Below are positions 42,606 through 50,362 of a stretch of 64,000 nt of DNA, in pieces. Positions within the stretch are counted from its first letter, which is position 1. Each line of letters starts with the position of its first letter. The translations under genes were made by a program, and so were the position numbers. The notes beneath the pieces are model-generated. The model saw only the letters and a program-made list of their open reading frames with translations, did no database searches and was not told the origin of the DNA. Origin of the DNA: Parvularcula sp964219355 (lineage in GTDB: Bacteria > Pseudomonadota > Alphaproteobacteria > Caulobacterales > Parvularculaceae); the NCBI GenBank assembly GCA_964219355.1, contig CAXPOZ010000003.1:186001-250000 (forward strand), read 5' to 3'.

Positions 42606-43045
42606 TACAGCCACCCCAGTTCCAGTTTTGCTTCATCCGACATGCGGTCCGGCGTCCAGGGCGGGTCAAAAGTCATCTCGACCTCGCACCGCTCAATGCC
42701 GTCAACGCGCGTGACCGCCTGCTCGACCCAGCCTGGCATTTCGCCCGCGACGGGACAGCCGGGCGCAGTCAGCGTCATCTCGATCTTCACATCGCCGGGC
42801 TCGTCATAATCGACCTTGTAGATCAGCCCCAGCTCGTAAATATCGACCGGGATCTCCGGGTCATAGACGGTCTTCAGAGCCTCAACGATCTTGGCCGTCA
42901 TGTTTGACAGGCGAATCTCGTCCGGGCTCAGCGCTTCTGGCGAGGCCGGCGGCGAAGGCGCGTCTGTCCGGCCACCCGACAGATCGATCATGTCGCGGCC
43001 GCCTGTTTCAGGGTCATATGTCTGTTCGTTGTCGGTCATACTCAT
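42605..43045 (-). CDS. sufT: SUF system DUF59/MIP18-family protein (SufT-like)
   Basis: A 146-residue protein. A variable, Pro/Ser-rich N-terminal 45 residues precedes a DUF59 domain: IVEALKTVYDPEIPVDIYELGLIYKVDYDEPGDVKIEMTLTAPGCPVAGEMP and VEMTFDPPWTPDRMSDEAKLELGWL. The reactive Cys sits in TAPGCPVAG. The family assists Fe-S cluster maturation. It overlaps sufS by 4 bases and sufA by 1. Confidence 0.93.
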   Translation of the reverse strand: MSMTDNEQTYDPETGGRDMIDLSGGRTDAPSPPASPEALSPDEIRLSNMTAKIVEALKTVYDPEIPVDIYELGLIYKVDYDEPGDVKIEMTLTAPGCPVAGEMPGWVEQAVTRVDGIERCEVEMTFDPPWTPDRMSDEAKLELGWL

Positions 43046-44262
43046 CCCAACATGTCGTGTGCCTTGGCGCAGGCGTCAACCAGCGCCTCAATATCGGCAT
43101 GGGTGTTATAGGCGGTGAAGCTGGCCCGCGCGGTCGCGGTGACGCCGAGCTTCTTCATCAAGGGTTGACAGCAATGGTGCCCGGCACGCACGGCCACCCC
43201 CTGCCGGTCGAGAATGGTCGAGATATCATGCGGGTGTGCCTGCCCGAGATTAAAGGCAATGACCGGCCCCTTATCGGGTGCCGCACCATAGACGGTTGCG
43301 ATATTCGAGCGCCCCAGCGCCTCCATCGCGTGATCAGTCAGCTCTCGCTCATAGGCTTTGAGGCCCGAAATATCCTGTTCCATCAGCCAACGGAGCGATG
43401 CGCCTAGCCCAATCGCCTCCATGATGGGCGGCGTGCCTGCCTCAAACCGGTGTGGCGGCTCATTATAGGTAATGCGCTCCTGCTCGACGATGTCAATCAT
43501 CTCGCCCCCGCCGCGATAGGGCGGCAACCGGTCAAGGAGTACTTTACGGCCATAAAGGACGCCAATGCCGGTCGGACCATAGGCCTTGTGCCCGGTCATG
43601 ACATAGAAATCGACGCCGAGATCCTGCACATCGACCGGTCCGTGCACGGCATGCTGGCAGCCATCGGCAAGGAACAGCGCGCCATGCTCATGGGCAATTG
43701 CCGCCATCTCTTTGATCGGCGGAAAGGCTCCCAGCACATTTGACTGTGCCGACATGGCCACCAGTTTCGTGCGAGAGCTGAACATCTCGCGATAGGCGTC
43801 AAGATCGACATTACCGTCGGCATCGATATCGAGCCATTTGAGGACCGCGCCTTTTCGCTCGCGCAGGAAATGCCACGGCACGATATTGGAGTGATGCTCC
43901 ATGACCGAGAGGATGATTTCATCGCCCTCGCCGATCTCCGCCTGCCCCAGCACGTTCGAGACAAGGTTCATCGCATCCGTACCGCCCATGGTGAAGATGA
44001 CTTCATCCGCACTCGCCGCGTTCAGATAGGTCTGCGCCGTCTGGCGAGCCTCTTCAAAGGCGGTAGTCGTCTCATTGGAAAGAGCATGGAGGCCGCGATG
44101 CACATTGGCATAGCTGTGCGTCATCAGCCGCGTCATCTCATCGATCAGCACACGCGGTTTCTGGACGCTCGCCGCATTGTCGAGATAGACCAGCGGCTTG
44201 CCGTAAACCTCACGGGAGAGGATCGGGAATTCGGCCCGGAATCTGGCGGGATCAAAACTCAT
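43042..44262 (-). CDS. sufS: Cysteine desulfurase SufS
   Basis: A 406-residue class II (SufS/CsdA) PLP enzyme that removes sulfur from cysteine as an enzyme persulfide. PLP lysine: Lys226 in VMTGHKAYGPTGIGVLYG. Active-site Cys: Cys364 in RAGHHCCQPLM. Other motifs: LDNAASVQKP, RGLHALSNETT, MEHHSNIVPW. The usual partner gene sufE/sufU is not seen in this operon. It overlaps the Cys-phosphatase gene upstream and the SufT gene downstream by 4 bases each. Confidence 0.96.
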   Translation of the reverse strand: MSFDPARFRAEFPILSREVYGKPLVYLDNAASVQKPRVLIDEMTRLMTHSYANVHRGLHALSNETTTAFEEARQTAQTYLNAASADEVIFTMGGTDAMNLVSNVLGQAEIGEGDEIILSVMEHHSNIVPWHFLRERKGAVLKWLDIDADGNVDLDAYREMFSSRTKLVAMSAQSNVLGAFPPIKEMAAIAHEHGALFLADGCQHAVHGPVDVQDLGVDFYVMTGHKAYGPTGIGVLYGRKVLLDRLPPYRGGGEMIDIVEQERITYNEPPHRFEAGTPPIMEAIGLGASLRWLMEQDISGLKAYERELTDHAMEALGRSNIATVYGAAPDKGPVIAFNLGQAHPHDISTILDRQGVAVRAGHHCCQPLMKKLGVTATARASFTAYNTHADIEALVDACAKAHDMLG

Positions 44263-44810
44263 TCGAGGTCCATCAGCTCCCTGACCACACTTTCGCGGCT
44301 TTTCATGCCAGCGGCGCGGCCTTCCTCAATCGCGATAATGGCGGGCACGCCCCGCTCAGCGCGGTAAAGCGCCCAGGCGGCCCCGGCCCTGTTGCCCGAT
44401 GCGCAATGGAGCAGGATCGGATAATCGCCTGCCGTTTCCAGCCGCTTGATCAGTTTGGGGAGGATGTCGGGTATATCCTCGGCATCGCGCGGCATGGGGA
44501 TGCTGACATAGAGCAGGCCCAGCGCCTCAGCGGCAGCTTTCTCTTCAGCGACACCTGATTCATTGGGCTGACGCAAATCGATCAGGGTCTTGAACCCGGC
44601 CGATTTCGCGCGCGCCACACCATCATCGGAGAGCCGCCCGCCAATTCCGATATTGGGCGCAATACGGACGTAATTGACCACAAAGGACATATCCTGATCG
44701 CCGGTCGGTGCGGAAACACCATCCTCTGTGACCTGATAAGGCGTCGAGACCATTTGCGCCGCCGCAGGCGTCGCCATCATGCAGGCCGCAATTGCCAGCC
44801 ATCTGATCAT
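44259..44810 (-). CDS. Exported Cys-based phosphatase-like protein (Blh/DUF442 type)
   Basis: A 183-residue protein with a signal peptide (ends PAAAQM). Its domain carries IGGRLSDDGVARAKSAGFKTLIDLRQPNES and the P-loop HCASGNRAGAAWALYR (Cys136, Arg141), the tyrosine-phosphatase-like CX5R signature found in the DUF442/beta-lactamase-hydrolase-like group. Members of that group have been tied to sulfide or biofilm responses. A periplasmic enzyme between sufD and sufS is unusual; 4-base overlaps on both sides make it firmly part of the operon. Confidence 0.82.
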   Translation of the reverse strand: MIRWLAIAACMMATPAAAQMVSTPYQVTEDGVSAPTGDQDMSFVVNYVRIAPNIGIGGRLSDDGVARAKSAGFKTLIDLRQPNESGVAEEKAAAEALGLLYVSIPMPRDAEDIPDILPKLIKRLETAGDYPILLHCASGNRAGAAWALYRAERGVPAIIAIEEGRAAGMKSRESVVRELMDLE

Positions 44811-45991
44811 GACATGCCTCCTTCGCTGAAAAAACCGGTGAACGCGTCGCGCAACTGGGTGTTTTCAAGTTCGTCCAGCACTTCGGCACTGAAGGCGTCG
44901 ATCAACAGCCGTTGCGCTGCCGCCTCATCTAGTCCCCGCTGGCGCAGATAGAACAGGGCCTCCGCATCGAGGGCGCCGACCGTGTTGCCATGCGCGCATT
45001 CGACATCGTCCGCATAGATCTCAAGCTCAGGCTTCGCATAGACAGTCGATGCACCTGAGAGCACCAGCGCGTGATGCGCCATCTGCGCATCGGTCTGCTG
45101 GCCATCGCGTTCGACAAGAAACTTGCCCTGAAAGACACCGCGAGCGCGGTCTTCGGTGATACCCTTGACGAGCTGACGCGTCACCGCACCCGGCACGCCA
45201 TGTGTGACATGGCTGGTCAGATCATTGTGACGTGCACCGCTTAAACGATAAAGTCCGTCAAGGCGTGCCCGCCCTGTACCCGCATAATCTACGTGTGTTT
45301 CATGCCGGGAGAACGCTGCCCCGCCTGCAAGGGTGAGTTGATGCAGCTCTGCATCCTCTCCGATAGAGATCATGCTTGTCCCGACACTGACGGCCTCGTC
45401 AGCAGCAGGCTGGAGGATCACGCGCGTGACCTTCGCACCCTTGCCGATGACAAGATCGGTCAGGCTGTTCACGAATGGAGCACCCGTTAGCCGGTGGGTT
45501 TCAATCAGCGTGACCTTAACGCCCGGCGCAACATGGATTTTCACACGATCCGCGTGAGCACCCTGCCCCTGGCTGAGATGCCGGATGAAGAGCGGCGCCT
45601 CGAGGCTTTCCTCTATACCGATATCAAGCGTGCGCGCCGATGTGGCAAGCGAAGCCAAAGGCGCATCGGGGATCAACCGCGGTGCTGGATCTTTCATCTG
45701 CACCCGGATCGAGACCGGCAGGCCCGCCGGCCCTCGCACCGCGCCATTGGCGATGACAATCTCATATCCGCCGAGCGCCGCCAGCAACGGCTCATCATCT
45801 GCAGCGGTATAATCATAGGCTGCGGAGGGCTGACGCGCCTCCTTCAACGCAGCGCGCAAATCGGACCATTTCCATTCCTCGACCCGGCGGTTCGGCAGGC
45901 CGCGCGACCGCAAAGCCTCAAGCAGCGCACCGTCGGGCAGTTGCGCAGCGAGACGTTCCTCCGCCGTGGTGAGTTGAAGTTGCGTGCTCAC
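44807..45991 (-). CDS. sufD: Fe-S cluster assembly protein SufD
   Basis: A 394-residue beta-helix scaffold component that joins SufB and SufC in the SufBC2D complex. Visible features: PNRRVEEWKWSDLRAAL near the start, GAKVTRVILQPAADEAVSVGTSMISIGEDAEL, the C-terminal GVFQGKFLVERDGQQTDAQMAHHALVLS, KPELEIYADDVECAHGNTVGALD and LRQRGLDEAAAQRLLIDAFSAEVL. The start directly abuts the sufC stop with no gap. The end overlaps the phosphatase gene by 4 bases. Confidence 0.95.
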   Translation of the reverse strand: MSTQLQLTTAEERLAAQLPDGALLEALRSRGLPNRRVEEWKWSDLRAALKEARQPSAAYDYTAADDEPLLAALGGYEIVIANGAVRGPAGLPVSIRVQMKDPAPRLIPDAPLASLATSARTLDIGIEESLEAPLFIRHLSQGQGAHADRVKIHVAPGVKVTLIETHRLTGAPFVNSLTDLVIGKGAKVTRVILQPAADEAVSVGTSMISIGEDAELHQLTLAGGAAFSRHETHVDYAGTGRARLDGLYRLSGARHNDLTSHVTHGVPGAVTRQLVKGITEDRARGVFQGKFLVERDGQQTDAQMAHHALVLSGASTVYAKPELEIYADDVECAHGNTVGALDAEALFYLRQRGLDEAAAQRLLIDAFSAEVLDELENTQLRDAFTGFFSEGGMS

Positions 45992-46738
45992 TTATGCTGC
46001 CTCGGTGAATTGTTCGTACCCGCCCTCTTCGAGTGCGCGCGCCAGTTCGGGCCCGCCGGATTTAACGATCCGCCCCCCGGCGAGAACATGCACCGCATCG
46101 GGTTTGATATAATCGAGCAGGCGCTGGTAATGCGTGATGACGAGAAAGCCGCGCTTCTGCGACCGCAGCGAGTTGACGACCTCACCAACCATTTTCAGTG
46201 CGTCGATATCGAGCCCTGAATCGGTTTCGTCCATGATCGCAAAGCGCGGTTCGAAGAGAGCCATCTGCAGCATTTCCATGCGCTTTTTTTCACCACCAGA
46301 ATATCCGTCATTGAACGGACGTTTGAGTTTCTCAGGGGTGAGCCCTACCACTTGCGCCTTTTCGCGGAAGAGTTTGAGAAATTCAGCTGCTGACATCTCC
46401 TCTTCGCCGCGTGCGCTGCGCTGAGCATTCAGCGCCGTGCGTAGGAAATTCATTGTCGCCACACCGGGTATTGCGACCGGCGACTGGAACGACAAAAAGA
46501 CGCCCTTGGCGGCCCGCTCATTCGGATCGAGGTCCAGAAGGTTTTCACCATTGAGGGTGACGCTTCCCTCCTGCGGCGCGTATCCTGGTCGGCCCGCAAT
46601 CGAGTAAGACAGCGTCGACTTGCCCGACCCATTTGGCCCCATGATCGCGTGAACCTCGCCTGCCGGCACGTCGAGCGACAGGCCGTTGAGGATCGGATTC
46701 CCCTCAATCGTGAGGTGGAGGTTATTAATGTTCAGCAT
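45992..46738 (-). CDS. sufC: Fe-S cluster assembly ATPase SufC
   Basis: A 248-residue ABC-type ATPase. Walker A is GPNGSGKST, the Q-loop FQSPVAIPGV, the signature GYSGGEKKRMEMLQ, and Walker B FAIMDETDSGLDID. It powers conformational change in SufBC2D. The start shares one base with the cupin gene stop. Between sufB and sufC five non-SUF ORFs intervene, whereas these genes are normally adjacent. Confidence 0.97.
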   Translation of the reverse strand: MLNINNLHLTIEGNPILNGLSLDVPAGEVHAIMGPNGSGKSTLSYSIAGRPGYAPQEGSVTLNGENLLDLDPNERAAKGVFLSFQSPVAIPGVATMNFLRTALNAQRSARGEEEMSAAEFLKLFREKAQVVGLTPEKLKRPFNDGYSGGEKKRMEMLQMALFEPRFAIMDETDSGLDIDALKMVGEVVNSLRSQKRGFLVITHYQRLLDYIKPDAVHVLAGGRIVKSGGPELARALEEGGYEQFTEAA

Positions 46739-47103
46739 TAGTCAGTATCTTTCATTTTTGGCTCGACGATCAGATATTCGGTCGTCGTTTCGCCAGTATT
46801 CATGACCTCATGAACGGTGCCGTCGCTCCACCATTCTGCGCCCGCTTTGGTCTCGATCTCTCTCGTGCCATTTGCATCTGTGATGCGCTGTATACCGCCC
46901 TTCAGGATATAACCCCAATGCGGTGCGTGGCGGTGTTTCTCGTGCCCAACACCGGGCGGGAACGTACAGCGCAGAACCCGAACCCGTTCATTTTCACGCA
47001 CCAGTTCACAGACATTCTCACCGTCCCACCCCGCAGCAAGCGGATCGGGCAGTTCGGGTTGAGTACCGATCAACACAAGTGAAATGAGGGCGCTGGTGAT
47101 CAT
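46738..47103 (-). CDS. Cupin-domain protein
   Basis: A 121-residue protein. After an N-terminal hydrophobic stretch (ITSALISLVLIGT) is a single cupin barrel: VRVLRCTFPPGVGHEKHRHAPHWGYILKGGIQRI, then GAEWWSDGTVHEVMNTGETTTEYLIVEPK. The metal-ligand histidines (EKHRHAPHWGY, TVHEV) are present. It may sense or bind a metal or small molecule. It overlaps the NTF2-like gene by 4 bases and sufC by 1, so it belongs to the SUF transcript. Confidence 0.8.
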   Translation of the reverse strand: MITSALISLVLIGTQPELPDPLAAGWDGENVCELVRENERVRVLRCTFPPGVGHEKHRHAPHWGYILKGGIQRITDANGTREIETKAGAEWWSDGTVHEVMNTGETTTEYLIVEPKMKDTD

Positions 47104-47555
47104 TCGGCCACCTCTTCCGGGTAGAGCGTATTCTGGTCATGGACCAGCCGCCAAGCGCCGTCCTCCAGCCGGAAGACCAGAAGCAACCAACGCTCGCGCG
47201 GTGCGCCATCTGGGGTGTCGCGATATTGATAGCGGGTCAGCGCCATGGAGAGGTCTTCGCCTTCGACAATGCGGATAATCTGCGGCGTCCAGACCCATTG
47301 ATCGTCTGCGAACCATTCCTTGTGGAAAGCCACGACATTCGAAACGCCCGTCACCTCTTCTCCACCCGGGAAGATGACCTGCAGGTCGCCATCCGTCAGT
47401 GTCAGGGTCGATTTGAGGGTTTCAAGATCGCGGCCCGCGACCGCGCCCAGATGAGTCTCGACTGCCGTTCTGAAATCAGGGCGTGCTGTTTCAGCCTCAC
47501 CGGAGCAGGCGGCGAGGATCGGCAGGAGCAGGAGGAATGTAAGCTGTCTGAGCAT
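47100..47555 (-). CDS. NTF2/SnoaL-like lipoprotein
   Basis: A 151-residue lipoprotein (lipobox ILAAC, Cys17) with an NTF2-like domain: FRTAVETHLGAVAGRDLETLKSTLTLTDGDLQVIFPGGEEVTG and ERWLLLVFRLEDGAWRLVHDQNT. The fold forms a conical pocket used for ligand binding or catalysis; no active site is evident. It sits inside the SUF operon, with a 1-base overlap upstream and a 4-base overlap downstream. Confidence 0.78.
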   Translation of the reverse strand: MLRQLTFLLLLPILAACSGEAETARPDFRTAVETHLGAVAGRDLETLKSTLTLTDGDLQVIFPGGEEVTGVSNVVAFHKEWFADDQWVWTPQIIRIVEGEDLSMALTRYQYRDTPDGAPRERWLLLVFRLEDGAWRLVHDQNTLYPEEVAE

Positions 47556-47824
47556 TATTCGTCTCCCTCACCGGGCAGGCCGGCGCCCTTGATATATTTT
47601 GCCGGGGCGAGATTGAGCAGCAGCGCTGTCACGAGCAGAGACACCCCGCCGCAGACGGCATCGACCGGAATACCGGCAAAACCCGCGCGCAGGGCTGTGA
47701 TCCGCAGATTGACGAAAACCACAGCCAGCAGGACAGCGAAGATCGCATGACCAACCGGCGAGGCCGGCAGCACGAAAGCCCGCTCCCAGCCGGCAGTGCC
47801 TTTTTTGAAGAGGTGGTTGTTCAT
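47555..47824 (-). CDS. Small membrane protein in the SUF operon
   Basis: An 89-residue protein with a short basic N-terminus (MNNHLFKKGTAGWERAF) and two or three hydrophobic helices (about 22-45 and 55-72). No family recognised. The start overlaps the stop of a 36-residue ORF in the TGATG manner, and the stop overlaps the next gene by one base. Confidence 0.7.
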   Translation of the reverse strand: MNNHLFKKGTAGWERAFVLPASPVGHAIFAVLLAVVFVNLRITALRAGFAGIPVDAVCGGVSLLVTALLLNLAPAKYIKGAGLPGEGDE

Positions 47825-47934
47825 CAGAGACCCCGCCCATACCCACGCAGGAAGGCATCGGCCCTCATGCCAGCATCGGATGCCAAAATGGACGACTGCA
47901 TACTGACTAAATCTGGAAGAAAGATATCAGACAT
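47824..47934 (-). CDS. Putative 36-residue protein between the ExbD-like lipoprotein and the small membrane protein
   Basis: ATG 47934 lies 7 bases after the stop of the ExbD-like gene. The frame reads MSDIFLPDLVSMQSSILAS and continues to GYGRGL before TGA, which overlaps the ATG at 47824 (TGATG). This fills what would otherwise be the only real gap in the operon, and its coupling to the next gene is the main evidence that it is translated. No similarity recognised; it is too short for a domain call. Confidence 0.5.
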   Translation of the reverse strand: MSDIFLPDLVSMQSSILASDAGMRADAFLRGYGRGL

Positions 47935-47941
47935 CTTAAAC

Positions 47942-48355
47942 CTATTCCTTCCCGATCAGGTCTATAGACACATTTTCAAACCCGGCGGATTGAATTTCAG
48001 CCATAAGTTTGACGAGAGTGGATGTTGAGGCCCCACTCTCCGCAGCAATACGAATTAGATCTGATGCGCCGATCTTCCTCTCAAATAACAGCTCGCGAGC
48101 ATCACCGGGCTGAACAACGTCACCATCGACCTCAATTTGGTCCGATGCGGTTATGGAGAAAACAATAGCCGCCTCAATCTGCTGAAGCGTCACCGTAGGC
48201 TGCGTAGGCTGCGTAGGCTGCGTAGGTTGCACTTCAGACTCATTCGTATAGGCATCAACTGCACCCACTAGAAATCCTGCGCCAAATGAGCCTGCATCAC
48301 ACCCATTCAGTGCGAACCCAAGAACGGGCAATAGCCATCCAATTCTCTTCATCAC
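47942..48355 (-). CDS. Lipoprotein with ExbD/TolR-like periplasmic domain
   Basis: A 137-residue lipoprotein (lipobox ALNGC, Cys19) with a short linker containing four Gln-Pro-Thr units (residues 43-54). The C-terminal domain, AAIVFSITASDQIEVDGDVVQPGDAREL, then SDLIRIAAESGASTSTLVKLMAEIQSAGFENVSIDLIG, follows the ExbD/TolR periplasmic pattern (idg..v, then vxIxAD, then VMDxAxxAGxxxV). The usual ExbD N-terminal membrane helix is replaced by a lipid anchor. It overlaps sufB by 4 bases. Fold assignment is by eye. Confidence 0.65.
   Translation of the reverse strand: MMKRIGWLLPVLGFALNGCDAGSFGAGFLVGAVDAYTNESEVQPTQPTQPTQPTVTLQQIEAAIVFSITASDQIEVDGDVVQPGDARELLFERKIGASDLIRIAAESGASTSTLVKLMAEIQSAGFENVSIDLIGKE
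48194..48229 (-). repeat. Four tandem 9-bp units (CGTAGGCTG) within the ExbD-like lipoprotein gene
   Basis: Three identical CGTAGGCTG units and one CGTAGGTTG encode the Gln-Pro-Thr repeats on the minus strand. The unit is a multiple of three, so slippage would change linker length without a frameshift. Confidence 0.9.
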
Positions 48356-49884
48356 CCCACACTCCCCTCTAGGCTCACAGCGACGAGCTTCTGCGCCTCG
48401 ACAGCGAATTCCATGGGCAGTTCCTGCAGAACTTCCTTACAGAAACCATTGACGAGGAGCGCGACGGCCTGTTCCTCATCAAGCCCACGCTGTTGCGCAT
48501 AGAAAAGCTGATCTTCTGAGAGCCGCGATGTCGTTGCTTCATGCTCCAGGATTGCAGAGGACGTCTTGTTCTCGACATAAGGAACGGTATGCGCGCCGCA
48601 GTTTGAACCGATGAGAAGGCTGTCACATTGCGTGAAGTTCCGCGCATTCTCCGCCTTGCGGCCAATCGAGACGAGCCCTCGATAGGTCTGATCGGACTGG
48701 CCCGCCGAAATCCCCTTGGAGATGATCCGTGAGCGGGTGTTCTTTCCCAGATGCAGCATCTTGGTACCAGTATCCGCCTGCTGATGATTATTGGTGATGG
48801 CGATTGAGTAGAACTCGCCCTGACTGTCATCACCGCGCAGGATGCAGGAAGGATATTTCCACGTCACCGCAGAACCGGTCTCGACTTGTGTCCATGACAC
48901 CTTCGAGCGGTCACCCCGGCAATCGGCGCGCTTAGTCACAAAATTATAGATGCCGCCTTTGCCGTCCTTGTCGCCCGGATACCAGTTCTGGACGGTCGAG
49001 TATTTGATTTCGGCATCTTCCAGCGCGACAAGCTCAACGACCGCCGCATGAAGCTGGTTCTCGTCCCGCATGGGCGCGGTACACCCCTCCAGATAGGAGA
49101 CATAGGCGCCTTTATCGGCAATGATCAGGGTACGCTCGAACTGGCCGGTATTGGCCTCATTGATGCGGAAATAGGTCGACAGCTCCATCGGGCAACGCAC
49201 ACCTGGCGGCACATAGACGAAAGTGCCGTCCGAGAAGACGGCGGTGTTGAGGGTCGCAAAGAAATTATCCGAGGCCGGTACGACCGAGCCGATATATTCG
49301 CGCACAAGATCGGGATGCTCACGAATGGCTTCCGAGATCGACATGAAGATGACCCCGGCCTTCTCCAGCTCCTTCTTGAAGGTCGTTGCGACCGAGACGC
49401 TATCAAAGACCGCATCAACGGCGACGCCCGGTTTCGCGCGCGCATCGCCCGGCGTCTCGCCAGCGCCTTCGACGCCGAGCAGGACTTCGGCTTCTTTCAG
49501 CGGGATACCGAGCTTTTCGAAATCGGCGAGGATTTCGGGCGGCACGTCATCAATCGACTCATATTTCGCGCCCGATTTGGGTTCGGCGTAATAGTAGTGG
49601 TCCTGATAATTGATGGGCGGATATTTCACCTTCTGCCAGTCCGGCTCTTCCATCTCCAGCCAGCGGCGATAGGCCTTCAGCCGCCAGTCGAGCATCCATT
49701 CGGGCTCTTCCTTCTTGGCCGAGATGAACCGGACCGTGTCCTCAGAAAGCCCCTTGGGGGCCTTCACGGACTCGATATTGGTCGAAAAGCCGTATTTATA
49801 GGTTTCGAGATGGCGGACCGTGTCGACGGTTTCCTTCTCGATGCCTTCCTTGACGGCGAGTTCCGGTTCAGTCGTATTCGTCAT
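48352..49884 (-). CDS. sufB: Fe-S cluster assembly scaffold SufB
   Basis: A 510-residue SufB starting at ATG 49884; a TTG 12 bases upstream is possible but badly spaced from GGAAAGA. The N-terminal half has YKYGFSTNIES, WMLDWRLKAYRRW and VFDSVSVATTFKKELEKAGVIFMSISEAIREHPDLV. The beta-helix core has FVYVPPGVRCPMELSTYFRINEANTGQFERTLIIADKGAYVSYLEGCTAP and SKVSWTQVETGSAVTWKYPSCILRGDDSQGEFYSIA. It ends SEDQLFYAQQRGLDEEQAVALLVNGFCKEVLQELPMEFAVEA. It is the scaffold on which clusters are built. Confidence 0.97.
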   Translation of the reverse strand: MTNTTEPELAVKEGIEKETVDTVRHLETYKYGFSTNIESVKAPKGLSEDTVRFISAKKEEPEWMLDWRLKAYRRWLEMEEPDWQKVKYPPINYQDHYYYAEPKSGAKYESIDDVPPEILADFEKLGIPLKEAEVLLGVEGAGETPGDARAKPGVAVDAVFDSVSVATTFKKELEKAGVIFMSISEAIREHPDLVREYIGSVVPASDNFFATLNTAVFSDGTFVYVPPGVRCPMELSTYFRINEANTGQFERTLIIADKGAYVSYLEGCTAPMRDENQLHAAVVELVALEDAEIKYSTVQNWYPGDKDGKGGIYNFVTKRADCRGDRSKVSWTQVETGSAVTWKYPSCILRGDDSQGEFYSIAITNNHQQADTGTKMLHLGKNTRSRIISKGISAGQSDQTYRGLVSIGRKAENARNFTQCDSLLIGSNCGAHTVPYVENKTSSAILEHEATTSRLSEDQLFYAQQRGLDEEQAVALLVNGFCKEVLQELPMEFAVEAQKLVAVSLEGSVG

Positions 49885-49903
49885 AAAGACCGACAATCTT
49901 TCC

Positions 49904-50362
49904 TTATTTCACAGCGCTGATGGCCTGCATCACCTTGGCCGCGCAATCTCGGCGGGTTGCGATTTTCTCATCGCGATTCTCTGGATGGTCGATCTCTGCC
50001 GCCCATGCCTCGATATCCGCCTTGAGAGCCGAGATCTTTTCATCCGCTCCCGTCTCTTCGGCGGCAGGTTTCAGTTTTTCCTCGAGCGCCTGTTCCCAGA
50101 TCGCCGTCACTTCTTTCGCCGTGTCGCGGGCCTTGCGGATTGTTGGCGGCGCCTCACCGCCCCGCTCTTCAGCACGGGCTTCGAGTTCCGCCAGATCGAT
50201 CTGCGCCAGCGCGACACAGCGGCTCAGCGTCTCGACCTTCTCTTCGGACAGCTCTCCTGCAGCAAGGGAGATCAGTTCTTCAGGGGCCGGCTGCGCCATA
50301 GCTGTGAAGGGAATACTCGCCGTCAGGCAGGCAGCAGCACACATGATCAATTTCATCCTCAT
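49904..50362 (-). CDS. Exported helical protein of unknown function in the SUF operon
   Basis: A 152-residue protein with a signal peptide ending TAMAQP. The mature part is mostly helical and rich in Ala/Glu, with two Cys (LSRCVALAQ, RRDCAAKVM) placed symmetrically near the two ends, which could bridge in the periplasm. No family recognised. It overlaps the NifS-like gene upstream by 4 bases (ATGA) and lies 19 bases before sufB. Confidence 0.7.
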   Translation of the reverse strand: MRMKLIMCAAACLTASIPFTAMAQPAPEELISLAAGELSEEKVETLSRCVALAQIDLAELEARAEERGGEAPPTIRKARDTAKEVTAIWEQALEEKLKPAAEETGADEKISALKADIEAWAAEIDHPENRDEKIATRRDCAAKVMQAISAVK

